A DNA stretch of 64,000 bases from a virus. Where the stretch lies: IMG/VR virus record IMGVR_UViG_3300047284_000202, positions 1 through 64,000 of that record; one strand, given 5' to 3'. Below, one piece after another: positions 7,213 to 15,504 of this stretch. The translations under genes and the position numbers were made by a program. Below the pieces are notes generated by a model. The model was not told the DNA's origin. It saw nothing but the letters and a program-made list of their open reading frames with translations, and searched no databases. Position 1 is the stretch's first letter. Every line of letters starts with the position of its first letter.

Positions 7213-8587
7213 TAAGATTGAATCTATTATTATTTCTAAGTTGATTACTGAAGAGAAATATACCCGCAAGGTTATTCCCTTCATTAAACCAGAATACTTT
7301 GAAAATTATGTAGAGCAAGTTATTTTTACCGAGATCAATAAGCATGTGCAGGAGTATGGGACTCTCCCATCTCCTTCTATTCTTTCTATTGAGATTGAAA
7401 AGAGAAAAGATATTACAGATGATGTATACAAAGAATCATGTGAATATCTCAACCAAATAAACAAAGATAACTATAACTTTGAATGGTTAGTGAACACTAC
7501 TGAGAAGTGGTGTAAGGATCGTGCAGTATATCTTTCTTTGTTTGATGCTGTTCGAATCGCAGAAGGTAAAGATAAAGAACGTAGTAGAGATGCAATTCCT
7601 GCTATCTTATCCGAGGCACTTTCAATTAGTTTTGATGATCACGTAGGTCACGATTACATTGAAGATTACGAAAGTCGTTATGATTTCTATCATCGTAAAG
7701 AAGAAAAGATTCCCTTCGATCTGGAGTTTTTTAACAAGATCACCAAGGGTGGTCTACCTTCCAAAACACTCAATATTGCCTTGGCAGGAACGGGTGTTGG
7801 TAAATCTCTCTTCATGTGTCACTTTGCCAGTTCAGTCCTTCTTCAGGGGAAGAATGTTTTATACATTACTCTCGAAATGGCAGAAGAACGAATCGCAGAA
7901 AGAATCGACGCAAATCTTTTGAACGTAAGTGTTCAACAATTGCAGGATCTACCAAAACAGATGTATGAGAGTAAGATCATCAAACTTGCTCAAAAGACTG
8001 TAGGTAAACTAATCATTAAGGAGTATCCAACTGCATCTGCTCATGCTGGACATTTCAAAGCACTTCTTTCTGAACTTAGTTTGAAGAAAGGATTCAGTCC
8101 AGATATTATCTTTATTGATTACTTGAACATTTGTGGGAGCAGTCGTTACAAAGGTTCTATTGTAAATTCATATACCTATGTGAAAGCAATTGCAGAAGAA
8201 CTTCGTGGTTTGGCAGTTGAGTTCAATGTTCCTATCTTTAGTGCTACACAAACTACTCGTTCTGGATATAGTAGTACTGATGTGGATCTAACTGATACTT
8301 CAGAATCCTTTGGTCTTCCTGCTACTGCTGACTTGATGTTTGCTCTCATCAGCACAGAAGAACTGGAACAGATCAATCAGATCCTTGTCAAACAACTGAA
8401 AAACAGGTATAATGACCCTACGATGAATAAACGTTTCATCGTCGGAATAGATCGATCCAAAATGAGATTATATGATGTGGATCAATCAGCACAAGATAAT
8501 CTTCTAGATTCTGGTCAGGATGATGAAGAAGAGTCACCAAAACTTATGTTTGGTAAAAAAAGTACATTTGCAAGTCTAAAAGTTTGA
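7205..8587 (+). CDS. 41: Replicative DnaB-type helicase gp41
   Basis: 460 residues; ATG 7205 overlaps the oxygenase stop, and an upstream GTG at 7169 is a weaker alternative. Walker A is GTGVGKS (about residue 196) and Walker B is IIFIDYLNIC (about 302). LYITLEMAEERIAERID and the FSATQTTRSG sensor strand fit RecA-type hexameric helicases. gp41 unwinds ahead of the fork, loaded by gp59 (43405) and partnered by gp61 primase (17074). T4 gp41 is 475 residues, so the size agrees. Confidence 0.95.
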   Translation: MSDKIESIIISKLITEEKYTRKVIPFIKPEYFENYVEQVIFTEINKHVQEYGTLPSPSILSIEIEKRKDITDDVYKESCEYLNQINKDNYNFEWLVNTTEKWCKDRAVYLSLFDAVRIAEGKDKERSRDAIPAILSEALSISFDDHVGHDYIEDYESRYDFYHRKEEKIPFDLEFFNKITKGGLPSKTLNIALAGTGVGKSLFMCHFASSVLLQGKNVLYITLEMAEERIAERIDANLLNVSVQQLQDLPKQMYESKIIKLAQKTVGKLIIKEYPTASAHAGHFKALLSELSLKKGFSPDIIFIDYLNICGSSRYKGSIVNSYTYVKAIAEELRGLAVEFNVPIFSATQTTRSGYSSTDVDLTDTSESFGLPATADLMFALISTEELEQINQILVKQLKNRYNDPTMNKRFIVGIDRSKMRLYDVDQSAQDNLLDSGQDDEEESPKLMFGKKSTFASLKV

Positions 8588-8595
8588 GGTAATTT

Positions 8596-9171
8596 ATGTC
8601 TAAACAAAATGCTGGTCTTGGTTTTGAAGATTCGGAATACGCAAAACGATATGAGGAAAAGGCAAAAGCATTTGCTGAAGATGCCCAGAAGGATGCTAAC
8701 TACAGTGTCGATGAGGCAAAGGAAACTGTCGAACGGATGAAGAATGCCCGAACAGAAAACATGCGAATGGAAGTTGATTTTCCTAAGTATGTTGAATTTG
8801 TTGATGGGATGACCAGTCGTGCATCGAAGAGTACTGAAACTTGGATTGAACGTATTCGTGAACTTCAGGAAGGTGGTCTTGATGTTTCTCGTTTGACTAC
8901 TGCTGCTGTTGGAATGTCTGCCGAAGCAGGTGAGTTTCAGGAGATTGTTAAGAAGATGCTGTTCCAAGGTAAACCTTGGACTGAAGATAACAAAGAGCAT
9001 CTGATCATTGAACTTGGTGATATCATGTGGTATGTTGCACAGGCATGTATGGCACTTGGTGTCGGTATCGATGATGTTGTGTGGAAGAACACTATGAAAC
9101 TCGCAAAACGTTATCCTTCTGGTGGATTTGATGTTAGTAAGTCTGAAAATCGTCAAGCAGGTGATCGGTAA
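8596..9171 (+). CDS. mazG: MazG-like nucleotide pyrophosphohydrolase
   Basis: 191 residues. The all-alpha NTP pyrophosphatase core lies at about 90-185: GMSAEAGEFQEIVKKM supplies the first acidic helix (E-x-x-E), IIELGDIMWYV the second (E-x-x-D), and NTMKLAKRYPSGGFD the closing helix. Cyanophage MazG hydrolyses dNTPs such as dGTP and dCTP, which may recycle host nucleotides. An unusual 60-residue charged N-terminal extension (AKRYEEKAKAFAEDAQKD) precedes the canonical start near PKYVEFVDGMTSRA. The next gene overlaps by one base. Confidence 0.9.
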   Translation: MSKQNAGLGFEDSEYAKRYEEKAKAFAEDAQKDANYSVDEAKETVERMKNARTENMRMEVDFPKYVEFVDGMTSRASKSTETWIERIRELQEGGLDVSRLTTAAVGMSAEAGEFQEIVKKMLFQGKPWTEDNKEHLIIELGDIMWYVAQACMALGVGIDDVVWKNTMKLAKRYPSGGFDVSKSENRQAGDR

Positions 9172-9374
9172 TGGTTTACGAAAATCTTACGGAATTTGAG
9201 AGAGCACTTGCTCGTTTCGGTGATAAAGTAGATATGGTTGTTGGATTTGAGGTTGCTGGAAAACTATCTGCCGATGAAGCATATAAACAAATTAAAGAAA
9301 TGATGAAAGATCTCAAACGACTTCGTAAAAATGAAATCAAAGCTGGGAATGATCTAGATAACGATTCTTGGTAA
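9171..9374 (+). CDS. Small helical protein resembling a cyanobacterial family (DUF7219-like)
   Basis: 67 residues, ATG overlapping the mazG stop. NLTEFERALARFGDKVDMVV then GKLSADEAYKQIKEMMKDLK recalls small cyanobacterial proteins of the pattern N-L-x-E-F-x-x-x-V followed by K-I-x-x-x-E-A-Y-x-x-I-K-x-L-x-K-x-L-K. I match it from memory only. It forms two or three helices and has no catalytic motif. It ends the replication operon just before a terminator. Confidence 0.55.
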   Translation: MVYENLTEFERALARFGDKVDMVVGFEVAGKLSADEAYKQIKEMMKDLKRLRKNEIKAGNDLDNDSW

Positions 9375-9382
9375 TAAATTTT

Positions 9383-9418
9383 AAATTCCTCTCCTAAATA
9401 TTAAGAGAGGAATTTTTT
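9383..9418 (+). terminator. Strong terminator ending the 43-41-mazG block
   Basis: AAATTCCTCTC (9383-9393) pairs perfectly with GAGAGGAATTT (9405-9415), followed by T. The loop holds CTAAATATTAA, itself close to a late promoter box. Confidence 0.85.
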
Positions 9419-9432
9419 ATAGGTAGATACTA

Positions 9433-10155
9433 ATGAGTGCAGCATCAGACAAATACGAAAAAGACGTTGCTGATAATGTAAACAAAATTCCAGGAGTTAA
9501 AGCAGAACGTCCACCTGGTGACACTGCTTATGCTGATGTAAAAATTACCTATAAAAATAAGACTCATTGGATGGAAGTGAAGATGAATCACAAAGATAAT
9601 CTTTCCAATCCACGTGTGTATTATGAAAATGGAGTATGGAAGACAACTTACAAAACACCATCCGCAAAAGCAGCAGTTGATATCTTAAATAAAGATCCAA
9701 AGACTCTCAAGTTTTTAAAGGACATTGCTGAATTTTCAGGTATCCCATTCAAAGATCTTAAGATACCAACTACCAAAGGTGGACTAAAGCAACCTGGAGC
9801 AGTTCCTCTTGCTGTTATGAAAATGTATTTCGATCAACCAAAGGTTAATCGTTACATTGCTAACAGTTCTAATATGGATCTCGGTAAAGTTGTAACCGAA
9901 CATTATACAAAAGGTAAGGCAGCACCAGCCTACTACATGCAAGCAGGTGACGACTTCTACAGAATTTCTTCCGAGGATCCTTTTGGTTTTGGTACTAGAA
10001 TACCATTGCTATCTGGCAAGGGGGATTTCAAAGTACGTGTTGCTACCCGTTCCGAGTTCTATGAAGTTCAGGCTGAGATCAAAATTGATCAGATGCCCAC
10101 AAGTAAATATTCACTCAAACCAGGAACTAAAAAAGATAATCCATTCTTGATATAA
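9433..10155 (+). CDS. PD-(D/E)XK-like nuclease candidate, conserved cyanophage protein
   Basis: 240 residues. Near the N-terminus GDTAYADVKI.. is followed about 12 residues later by HWMEVKMNHKDN. The D-x(n)-E-x-K spacing on two strands is that of PD-(D/E)XK nucleases such as Holliday-junction resolvases. The C-terminal half is basic and has no motif I know. It opens a new unit after the terminator and precedes the head cargo-like genes. Nuclease activity is inference; the alternative is a catalytically dead structural relative. Confidence 0.6.
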   Translation: MSAASDKYEKDVADNVNKIPGVKAERPPGDTAYADVKITYKNKTHWMEVKMNHKDNLSNPRVYYENGVWKTTYKTPSAKAAVDILNKDPKTLKFLKDIAEFSGIPFKDLKIPTTKGGLKQPGAVPLAVMKMYFDQPKVNRYIANSSNMDLGKVVTEHYTKGKAAPAYYMQAGDDFYRISSEDPFGFGTRIPLLSGKGDFKVRVATRSEFYEVQAEIKIDQMPTSKYSLKPGTKKDNPFLI

Positions 10156-10158
10156 ATT

Positions 10159-10359
10159 ATGAAAACGAATGAAGATCTGACTAAAGCACTTCAAATTCTC
10201 TTAAACACTAAGAAAATGGAAGTTGCTCTTGCCTATTATGCAACAGTTATGGATTGTAAAATCTCTGTGGCAAAGACTAAAGCATTAAAACATAAATATA
10301 TTATGATGAAAAACTCAGGTTTAGAGTACATTTCAAACAATAAGAACTGGGGTAAATGA
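10159..10359 (+). CDS. 66-residue hypothetical protein
   Basis: ATG four bases after the previous stop. Predominantly helical and basic (KHKYIMMKNSGLEYIS). The end overlaps the next ATG by four bases (ATGA). No recognised domain. Tight packing between two larger genes supports it being translated. Confidence 0.6.
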   Translation: MKTNEDLTKALQILLNTKKMEVALAYYATVMDCKISVAKTKALKHKYIMMKNSGLEYISNNKNWGK

Positions 10360-11528
10360 AGAACTTTAAAGACTTTCTGACCGAAGTAAAGAACGATACT
10401 AATAAGCACGATAACAATCCTAAAACAAAGGATGATAATCTAACTTTTACTTTTGGTAGATTTAATCCACCTCATATTGGACATGAAAAACTTGTGAACG
10501 CAGTTCATGCCAAATCAAAAGGTGGTGATTATAGAATCTATGCTAGTCAATCACAAGACCCCAAAAAGAATCCTCTTCATCCAGAAGAGAAAATGAAGTA
10601 CATGCAGCATTTCTTTCCAGATCATGCAAATAATATTCACAATAATGCAAATAATGTATTTGATATTTTAAAAGGAGCACATCAAGAAGGTTATAAGAGT
10701 GTGCATATTGTAGTGGGTGCAGATAGAGTTAAAGAATTCGAGCACCTTGCTAACAAATATAATGGTTCTGAGATGTACAACTTCAAAAAGATCAAGGTGT
10801 CTTCGGCAGGTGAAAGGCACGACAATGAAGACGGTGGAGTTGAAGGTATGTCCGCATCTAAGATGAGGAAATATGCTCAGTCAAATGACCATCAATTATT
10901 CCATTCTGGTATGCCAGTTCATGTTGATCCCGAAGTGTCAAAAGAATTGATGCAGAAGGTTCAGGGAAGAATGTCAGAAGCACAAAAGAAAAAGGAAAAG
11001 AAACCATCCACAAAGAAAACAACAACAAAGGAGCAATTCGAACTTTGGGAAATTGCACCAAAACTTGATAGGGATGGTCTTCGTGAAAATTATATGGCAG
11101 GAAATATTTTTGAAGTTGGGTCATATGTTCAGCATTTAGATACTGGAATTTCTGGAAAAGTTATTCACCGTGGGACTAACTATGTGATCTATGTTGATGA
11201 GAATGATAACTCATATCGTGGATGGTTGACTCAATTGGCAGAGGGTGCTAATCCAAAAACTCAATGGGAAATTGGTACAGATGCTTATAGGAAAGCAGTA
11301 CAGAAATTAACTCCAGGACAACCAGTTAAGAAATTTTCTGATTTTGTTGCTGATGGTACTAATAGTGCTATTTGGACAGTTAAGTATCAATTAAAAGATA
11401 CTGGAGCTAAGTATCATTACCAAACAGTCACTGGTGTCAATCAGAGAGAGGCACTTATTAAAGCAAAGGCAAAATTAACAACTGCAAAGATAGTCGGATT
11501 ACCACAAAGAAATTTCAAACATAAATAA
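10356..11528 (+). CDS. Nucleotidyltransferase-like protein with a capsid-targeting-like N-terminus
   Basis: 390 residues. Residues 30-190 form a cytidylyltransferase-like Rossmann fold: FTFGRFNPPHIGHEKLV contains the HxGH box, and MSASKMRKYA stands where such enzymes have ISSTxxR. A Lys-rich linker follows, then an SH3-like segment (SYVQHLDTGISGKVIHRGT). The N-terminus MKNFKDFLTEVK matches the MK-x-[YF]-x-x-F-[IL]-x-E capsid-targeting peptide of T4 internal proteins, which the gp21 protease cuts after (L/I)-x-E. It may therefore be packaged in the head and ejected; that is inference. Confidence 0.75.
   Translation: MKNFKDFLTEVKNDTNKHDNNPKTKDDNLTFTFGRFNPPHIGHEKLVNAVHAKSKGGDYRIYASQSQDPKKNPLHPEEKMKYMQHFFPDHANNIHNNANNVFDILKGAHQEGYKSVHIVVGADRVKEFEHLANKYNGSEMYNFKKIKVSSAGERHDNEDGGVEGMSASKMRKYAQSNDHQLFHSGMPVHVDPEVSKELMQKVQGRMSEAQKKKEKKPSTKKTTTKEQFELWEIAPKLDRDGLRENYMAGNIFEVGSYVQHLDTGISGKVIHRGTNYVIYVDENDNSYRGWLTQLAEGANPKTQWEIGTDAYRKAVQKLTPGQPVKKFSDFVADGTNSAIWTVKYQLKDTGAKYHYQTVTGVNQREALIKAKAKLTTAKIVGLPQRNFKHK
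11520..11527 (+). promoter_or_regulatory. T4-type late promoter box CATAAATA
   Basis: NATAAATA match at the end of the nucleotidyltransferase gene, 37 bases before the ATG at 11564. AAGGAG lies between them. Confidence 0.55.
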
Positions 11529-11563
11529 TACAAGAAAGAATTATACTCTAAGGAGATCCTTGT

Positions 11564-13579
11564 ATGTCAATGTTTTTAGAACTAAGTAGTCGCATGATTG
11601 ACTACTTACCTGAAGAAGTTTCTAAGATTCAGAGAACTATTGAGATTGCTCTTACTGAATCTAATAGTGAAGAGGAGATGTTTGCTAAGGTTGATTCGCA
11701 ACTAACAACAAATCATCTAAGAGAAGGAGCTCGTGAATTCTGGGATGTATGGTCAAATGCATCTGACTATGCAGAACCAGTAACTGAGGGATTCGGTGGA
11801 TTCCCAATTGATAAGGCAAATGTTGCTAAAAATAGAGGTAAGGATCGTAATATTGGTAGAGTATTTGATATTAATGGACAGCAAGTTTTAGCAATCAATA
11901 AGAGAAGCAGTGGTGATTACGTTCTAATGGACAAGACTGGTCGTAGAATGGTGAAGAAAGGTGATGCTATTGGTGCAACTCGTACCGAAAAGGTAGAAGT
12001 AAATCTTTTGGATGTACTTGAAGAAGAGGATTATTCATCATCTGAGTCACCCAACCCATCTTCAAAAAAGAAGGCAGGTAAGACCACTGTTGTCGTCAAT
12101 CCAAAATTAAGTGACCTCATGAAAGAGGGAGCAAAGAAGGATTATGATGGTGATGGTAAACTAGAATCTGGTGCTAAAGAACATGCAGGTGCTGTTCATA
12201 ATGCAATTCAACGTAAGAAGGGTGGCAAACCAGATGGTCAGGACACTACAAATATTAAAGAGAAGATTGATGTAGGTGCTGATGCTGGTAAGACTATCTC
12301 AGATTTTGTTAAATCAAAAGATCCTAGATTTGAGGGTGACACCAAAAAGCAAAGAATTAAGAGAGCACTAGGTGCTTACTACGGTGCACAGAAAGAAGAA
12401 GTTGAAATCCAAGAAGATAAAGATCCTTGCTGGAAAGGATACCAAATGGTTGGTATGAAGAAAAAAGGTGGTAGAGAAGTTCCTAATTGTGTACCCAAAG
12501 AAGAGTATGAAGATCTAGTGGGTCAACTGGTTTCTGAAGGATATGAAGATGAGCAAGTTCGTGAAATTCTTGAAGCAATTGAAGATGGGTTTGAAGTTAT
12601 TTTTGAAGAGAACGGGTATTCTGTTATTACTGAAGAGACTTTAGATGAAGAAGCACAATTCCTTTCTGATGTAGAAGTAGTTGCAGATTGGTTACATGCT
12701 GAAGGTATCATCCATAATGAAGATGAGTTCTTTGAGTTAATGGAAGATCTTTCCGAAGAAGAAATCGAAGAACTATATGATGTTGTACTTGCTGAAGCAG
12801 AAGGTTCTTATGGACAAACTCCTAAGGCTAGATCTGCAATGGGCAAACTGGCTATTAGTAGAATGCGTAAACCCGCAAGTGAGTATTCACAAAGGGGTGA
12901 GAAAACCAAAAAACTAAAGGCAGCAGAAAAGCACACAAGAAGACAGGACCGACTAGCAAGTGGCAATAATCATCATGGTTCGAGAGGTCCAATGGATCAA
13001 GCTCGTAGAAATTGGTCCAGAGGTGCTGATGATTATGGTCATAGCGGATATGATGGAGATGGATATGGTGGTTCAGTAACCAAGAATCCTAAGAAACTTC
13101 GTAAGCAAAAGGCAATGGGGGAGATTGCTAAGGAGCAGTTTGAAATTGATGAAGCAACTGCAATGGCAAAACGTGGATATGACGAAACTAAACTTCGTCA
13201 ACGTGCTGGTGGTGGTGAAGCAGCAGATAGAGCAACTTCATTAGAGAATAGACCAACTTATGGTGATGCTAACAAGGCAAAGCAAAGACAGAATTATGCT
13301 AGAGCACAGAGAGGTGACTTCCGTAAAACTGCATCATCAAATCCTGGACTTCATGGATATTCCCACAAGTCCGATGATCCTAAGGTGAAAGCAAAGCAAG
13401 CAGCAAGAGGTGCTCAGAGAGGTGCACTAACACCTAATGAGAAGAAGAATCTCAACATGGGATATGAGATGATTGGTGATTCTCTAGAGGAAGGTGGAAT
13501 GGAAGTTCGTACTTATTCTTGGAGAGAAGTTATGGGTGAGGCATGGAAAAAAGGAGGTAAGAAGAATGGAAGCTGCTAA
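11564..13579 (+). CDS. Large charged virion-associated protein (candidate internal/head protein)
   Basis: 671 residues of low-complexity character. Segments seen in order: VFDINGQQVLAINKR (SH3-like, about 100-140); KKDYDGDGKLESGAKEHAG, which has the D-x-D-x-D-G spacing of an EF-hand loop (about 195-215); DPCWKGYQMVGMKKKGG..VPNCVP; an acidic helical region with many Glu; and a basic Arg/Gly/Asn-rich C-terminal third. Similar mosaics occur in cyanophage head proteins. No enzyme motif. It has a late promoter upstream and overlaps the next gene. Confidence 0.65.
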   Translation: MSMFLELSSRMIDYLPEEVSKIQRTIEIALTESNSEEEMFAKVDSQLTTNHLREGAREFWDVWSNASDYAEPVTEGFGGFPIDKANVAKNRGKDRNIGRVFDINGQQVLAINKRSSGDYVLMDKTGRRMVKKGDAIGATRTEKVEVNLLDVLEEEDYSSSESPNPSSKKKAGKTTVVVNPKLSDLMKEGAKKDYDGDGKLESGAKEHAGAVHNAIQRKKGGKPDGQDTTNIKEKIDVGADAGKTISDFVKSKDPRFEGDTKKQRIKRALGAYYGAQKEEVEIQEDKDPCWKGYQMVGMKKKGGREVPNCVPKEEYEDLVGQLVSEGYEDEQVREILEAIEDGFEVIFEENGYSVITEETLDEEAQFLSDVEVVADWLHAEGIIHNEDEFFELMEDLSEEEIEELYDVVLAEAEGSYGQTPKARSAMGKLAISRMRKPASEYSQRGEKTKKLKAAEKHTRRQDRLASGNNHHGSRGPMDQARRNWSRGADDYGHSGYDGDGYGGSVTKNPKKLRKQKAMGEIAKEQFEIDEATAMAKRGYDETKLRQRAGGGEAADRATSLENRPTYGDANKAKQRQNYARAQRGDFRKTASSNPGLHGYSHKSDDPKVKAKQAARGAQRGALTPNEKKNLNMGYEMIGDSLEEGGMEVRTYSWREVMGEAWKKGGKKNGSC

Positions 13580-15068
13580 TCAACAGGCACAAAAACAATT
13601 GCAACTTCAAAAGCAATTTGCTATGAAAAAGCAACAAATGGAGAGAGCAAAATTGCAGGCAAAGCAACAAGGCAAACTCCCCGTAAATGCTGAATCATTA
13701 GATGCTAAGATTTCTTCTTTAGTTTCTGAGAAAATCTCTAGTTTTTCTGAGGCTGGAGATTGGTGGCATCCAGATCCAGAAAAGGATAAGAAACTTCCTG
13801 GTAGAGGTCCAAAACTAAGAGCACGTGAAGATGCTGCTACTGCAACTAAATCTAAACCAGATTATAGTAAGAGTCTAAAACCAGGTGAGTCCTATATGGA
13901 TTTTGCAAAACGTAAAGCAAGAGGTGAGTCTTATGTTCCTGGACAACCTGCAGAAAAACTCGGTGCTGTAACTGCTATTCCTCAGTCTGAACGTGAAGCA
14001 GCAAAGCAGAGACTCCTTGCCAAAGCAAAGGCAAAGAGAGAAGCAATGCAGAAAGAAGAGACTGATCTTGAAGAAGGCATGACGATGAAGGACTTCAAGA
14101 AGAACCGTAGTCGTCAAAAACAAAAGGAAAAGAGGGCAGCAGAAAAGACTTCACCTCTTCGCAGAGCAGGTATTCATGATGATAAAGCATCTCCCGAGAG
14201 AGCAGCAAGACATCGTGCAAATGTAGATCCTGATTTTGAGGGTAATGATGAAAGAAATTATCCTGGTGGTAAGTTGAAGAGTTTTAAGAAAATGCGCAAA
14301 GCAAAAGCAACTGGAGAACTCACAACTGAAGGTAAAGTTGCTTGGGATGACAAGAAAAATCCAAATCCTTCTGGTTATACCCCAAAAGAAAAGTCTGAGG
14401 CAAAGAGAAAGCAACTAGGTGTAGATAATCCAGATACTCAATCGTTTGAGAAGGGTGGTCCTGGTGAGAAAGAATATGCTAGGCATGGCAATCTTTCCGC
14501 AGCACAGGAAAAGATGAAGAAGAGAGGTGAGCAACCAAAAGGAAAGCCTCATCAGTTTAAGAAAGATCCATTTTGGAAGAAAACTAAAGGTCAGGTAAAA
14601 AGAACGATGTTTGGGACAGATGTTCCTAAGAGTAAAGAGAGTTCTTACCCATCATCAGTAGCAAAGGCAAAGTCTAGAAACGAGGAAACTGAAATGCTAA
14701 CATTCTCGCAATTTATGGAAGCACGCAGAATGGATAAAGAAGGTGTCGATCGTGGGGATTCCCGTCGTTCCGAACGTGCTGAAAGAGCAAAGGCATCTCT
14801 AGCAGCAGTTAAGAAAGGTGCTGAGAGACAACAAAAGATGGCCAAGAAATATGGCACTCCTGTTACAGGTGACACTGTAGAGAAGAGAGCACATAAGAGA
14901 GACTTCCCTGGTTCTCGTCAAGAACCTAAGAAAAAGGGTGAAAAGGAAACTGCACTGCAAACTCACAACAGAAGAGTGAATCGTCAAGTTTCCAGAGTTG
15001 TCAAGCATGGACATACTGCGAAAGAGAAGGAAGCAAGCAGAGGAATGTATTCAAGTAGGTTTGACTAA
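13566..15068 (+). CDS. Highly basic coiled-coil virion-associated protein
   Basis: 500 residues; ATG 13566 follows AGGAGG, upstream GTG/ATG codons do not. The N-terminal 60 residues are a Gln/Lys coiled coil (QQAQKQLQLQKQFAMKKQQ). The rest is Lys/Arg/Glu-rich with repeated RxxxKxK stretches and almost no hydrophobic core, as in DNA-condensing internal head proteins. At about residue 377 MLTFSQFMEARRMD resembles a capsid-targeting peptide and has its own ribosome-site-like GAGGAA (see 14694). Packaging in the head is inference. Confidence 0.65.
   Translation: MEAANQQAQKQLQLQKQFAMKKQQMERAKLQAKQQGKLPVNAESLDAKISSLVSEKISSFSEAGDWWHPDPEKDKKLPGRGPKLRAREDAATATKSKPDYSKSLKPGESYMDFAKRKARGESYVPGQPAEKLGAVTAIPQSEREAAKQRLLAKAKAKREAMQKEETDLEEGMTMKDFKKNRSRQKQKEKRAAEKTSPLRRAGIHDDKASPERAARHRANVDPDFEGNDERNYPGGKLKSFKKMRKAKATGELTTEGKVAWDDKKNPNPSGYTPKEKSEAKRKQLGVDNPDTQSFEKGGPGEKEYARHGNLSAAQEKMKKRGEQPKGKPHQFKKDPFWKKTKGQVKRTMFGTDVPKSKESSYPSSVAKAKSRNEETEMLTFSQFMEARRMDKEGVDRGDSRRSERAERAKASLAAVKKGAERQQKMAKKYGTPVTGDTVEKRAHKRDFPGSRQEPKKKGEKETALQTHNRRVNRQVSRVVKHGHTAKEKEASRGMYSSRFD
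14694..15068 (+). other. Possible internal translation product with its own capsid-targeting motif
   Basis: ATG 14694 lies in frame inside the preceding gene, six bases after GAGGAA. Translation from here would give 124 residues starting MLTFSQFMEARRM, close to the T4 internal protein start (MKTYQEFIAEA), followed by an extremely basic chain. Whether it is made separately cannot be seen from sequence. Confidence 0.35.
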
Positions 15069-15116
15069 ATAAAAGGGGAAACCCAATACATTAAAAAAAA
15101 GTAAAGGAGGTTAATT

Positions 15117-15290
15117 ATGGGTGCTATCGTAGAGGTTGTAAAACCAATTCTATTTGCTCTTATTGGTTCATGCCACACTAAGAGACTTGTTGTTGAATTA
15201 GTTGAGCGTTATGCTAAAACTACCGACAACGATATTGATGATGTAATTGCTGGTACTGTTCGCACTGCACTTCTTAAGAACTGCCAGTGA
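15117..15290 (+). CDS. 57-residue small protein, conserved phage type
   Basis: ATG behind AAAGGAGG. A hydrophobic N-terminal helix (EVVKPILFALIGSC) is followed by a charged region VELVERYAKTTDNDIDDVIAG. Similar short proteins occur beside phage lysis or structural genes, but I do not know the function. The stop overlaps the next GTG as GTGA. CTAAATAA at 15065 could be a weak late box. Confidence 0.6.
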   Translation: MGAIVEVVKPILFALIGSCHTKRLVVELVERYAKTTDNDIDDVIAGTVRTALLKNCQ

Positions 15291-15451
15291 TCAGTTGTTT
15301 AGTTCTTAACTGGGGTATTACTGTTATACTGGGATTACTTCTAGCATTTTCAGAATACCTTGCTAAGACAAAACGATTTAAGGAAAACGGTATTATAGAT
15401 TTCACACGACATCTAATCAAAGCAATGCTATATGGAAAGGGGTCTCACTAA
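15287..15451 (+). CDS. 54-residue membrane peptide, GTG start
   Basis: GTG inside the stop of the upstream gene (GTGA). One transmembrane helix near the N-terminus (LNWGITVILGLLLAFSEYLA) and a basic C-terminus. Its TAA lies in the loop of the terminator that follows. Function unknown; holin-like size and topology but not beside the endolysin. Confidence 0.5.
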   Translation: MISCLVLNWGITVILGLLLAFSEYLAKTKRFKENGIIDFTRHLIKAMLYGKGSH

Positions 15452-15463
15452 GACCCCTTTTTT
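15436..15463 (+). terminator. Terminator before the Ig-like protein gene
   Basis: GGGGTCT (15439-15445), loop CACTA, AGACCCC (15451-15457), then six T. It directly abuts the late promoter box that starts the next unit. Confidence 0.85.
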
Positions 15464-15470
15464 ATAAATA
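15463..15470 (+). promoter_or_regulatory. Consensus T4-type late promoter TATAAATA
   Basis: Perfect TATAAATA 35 bases before the ATG at 15505, immediately after a terminator. This is the cleanest terminator-late promoter boundary in the window. Confidence 0.75.
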
Positions 15471-15504
15471 AATACAGGATATCAAAGTTTATTGGGAGAA
15501 CACA

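Noticed and set aside
15287-15451. Holin
   Set aside because: Size and one helix fit, but it is far from the endolysin, and a better candidate lies at 22862.
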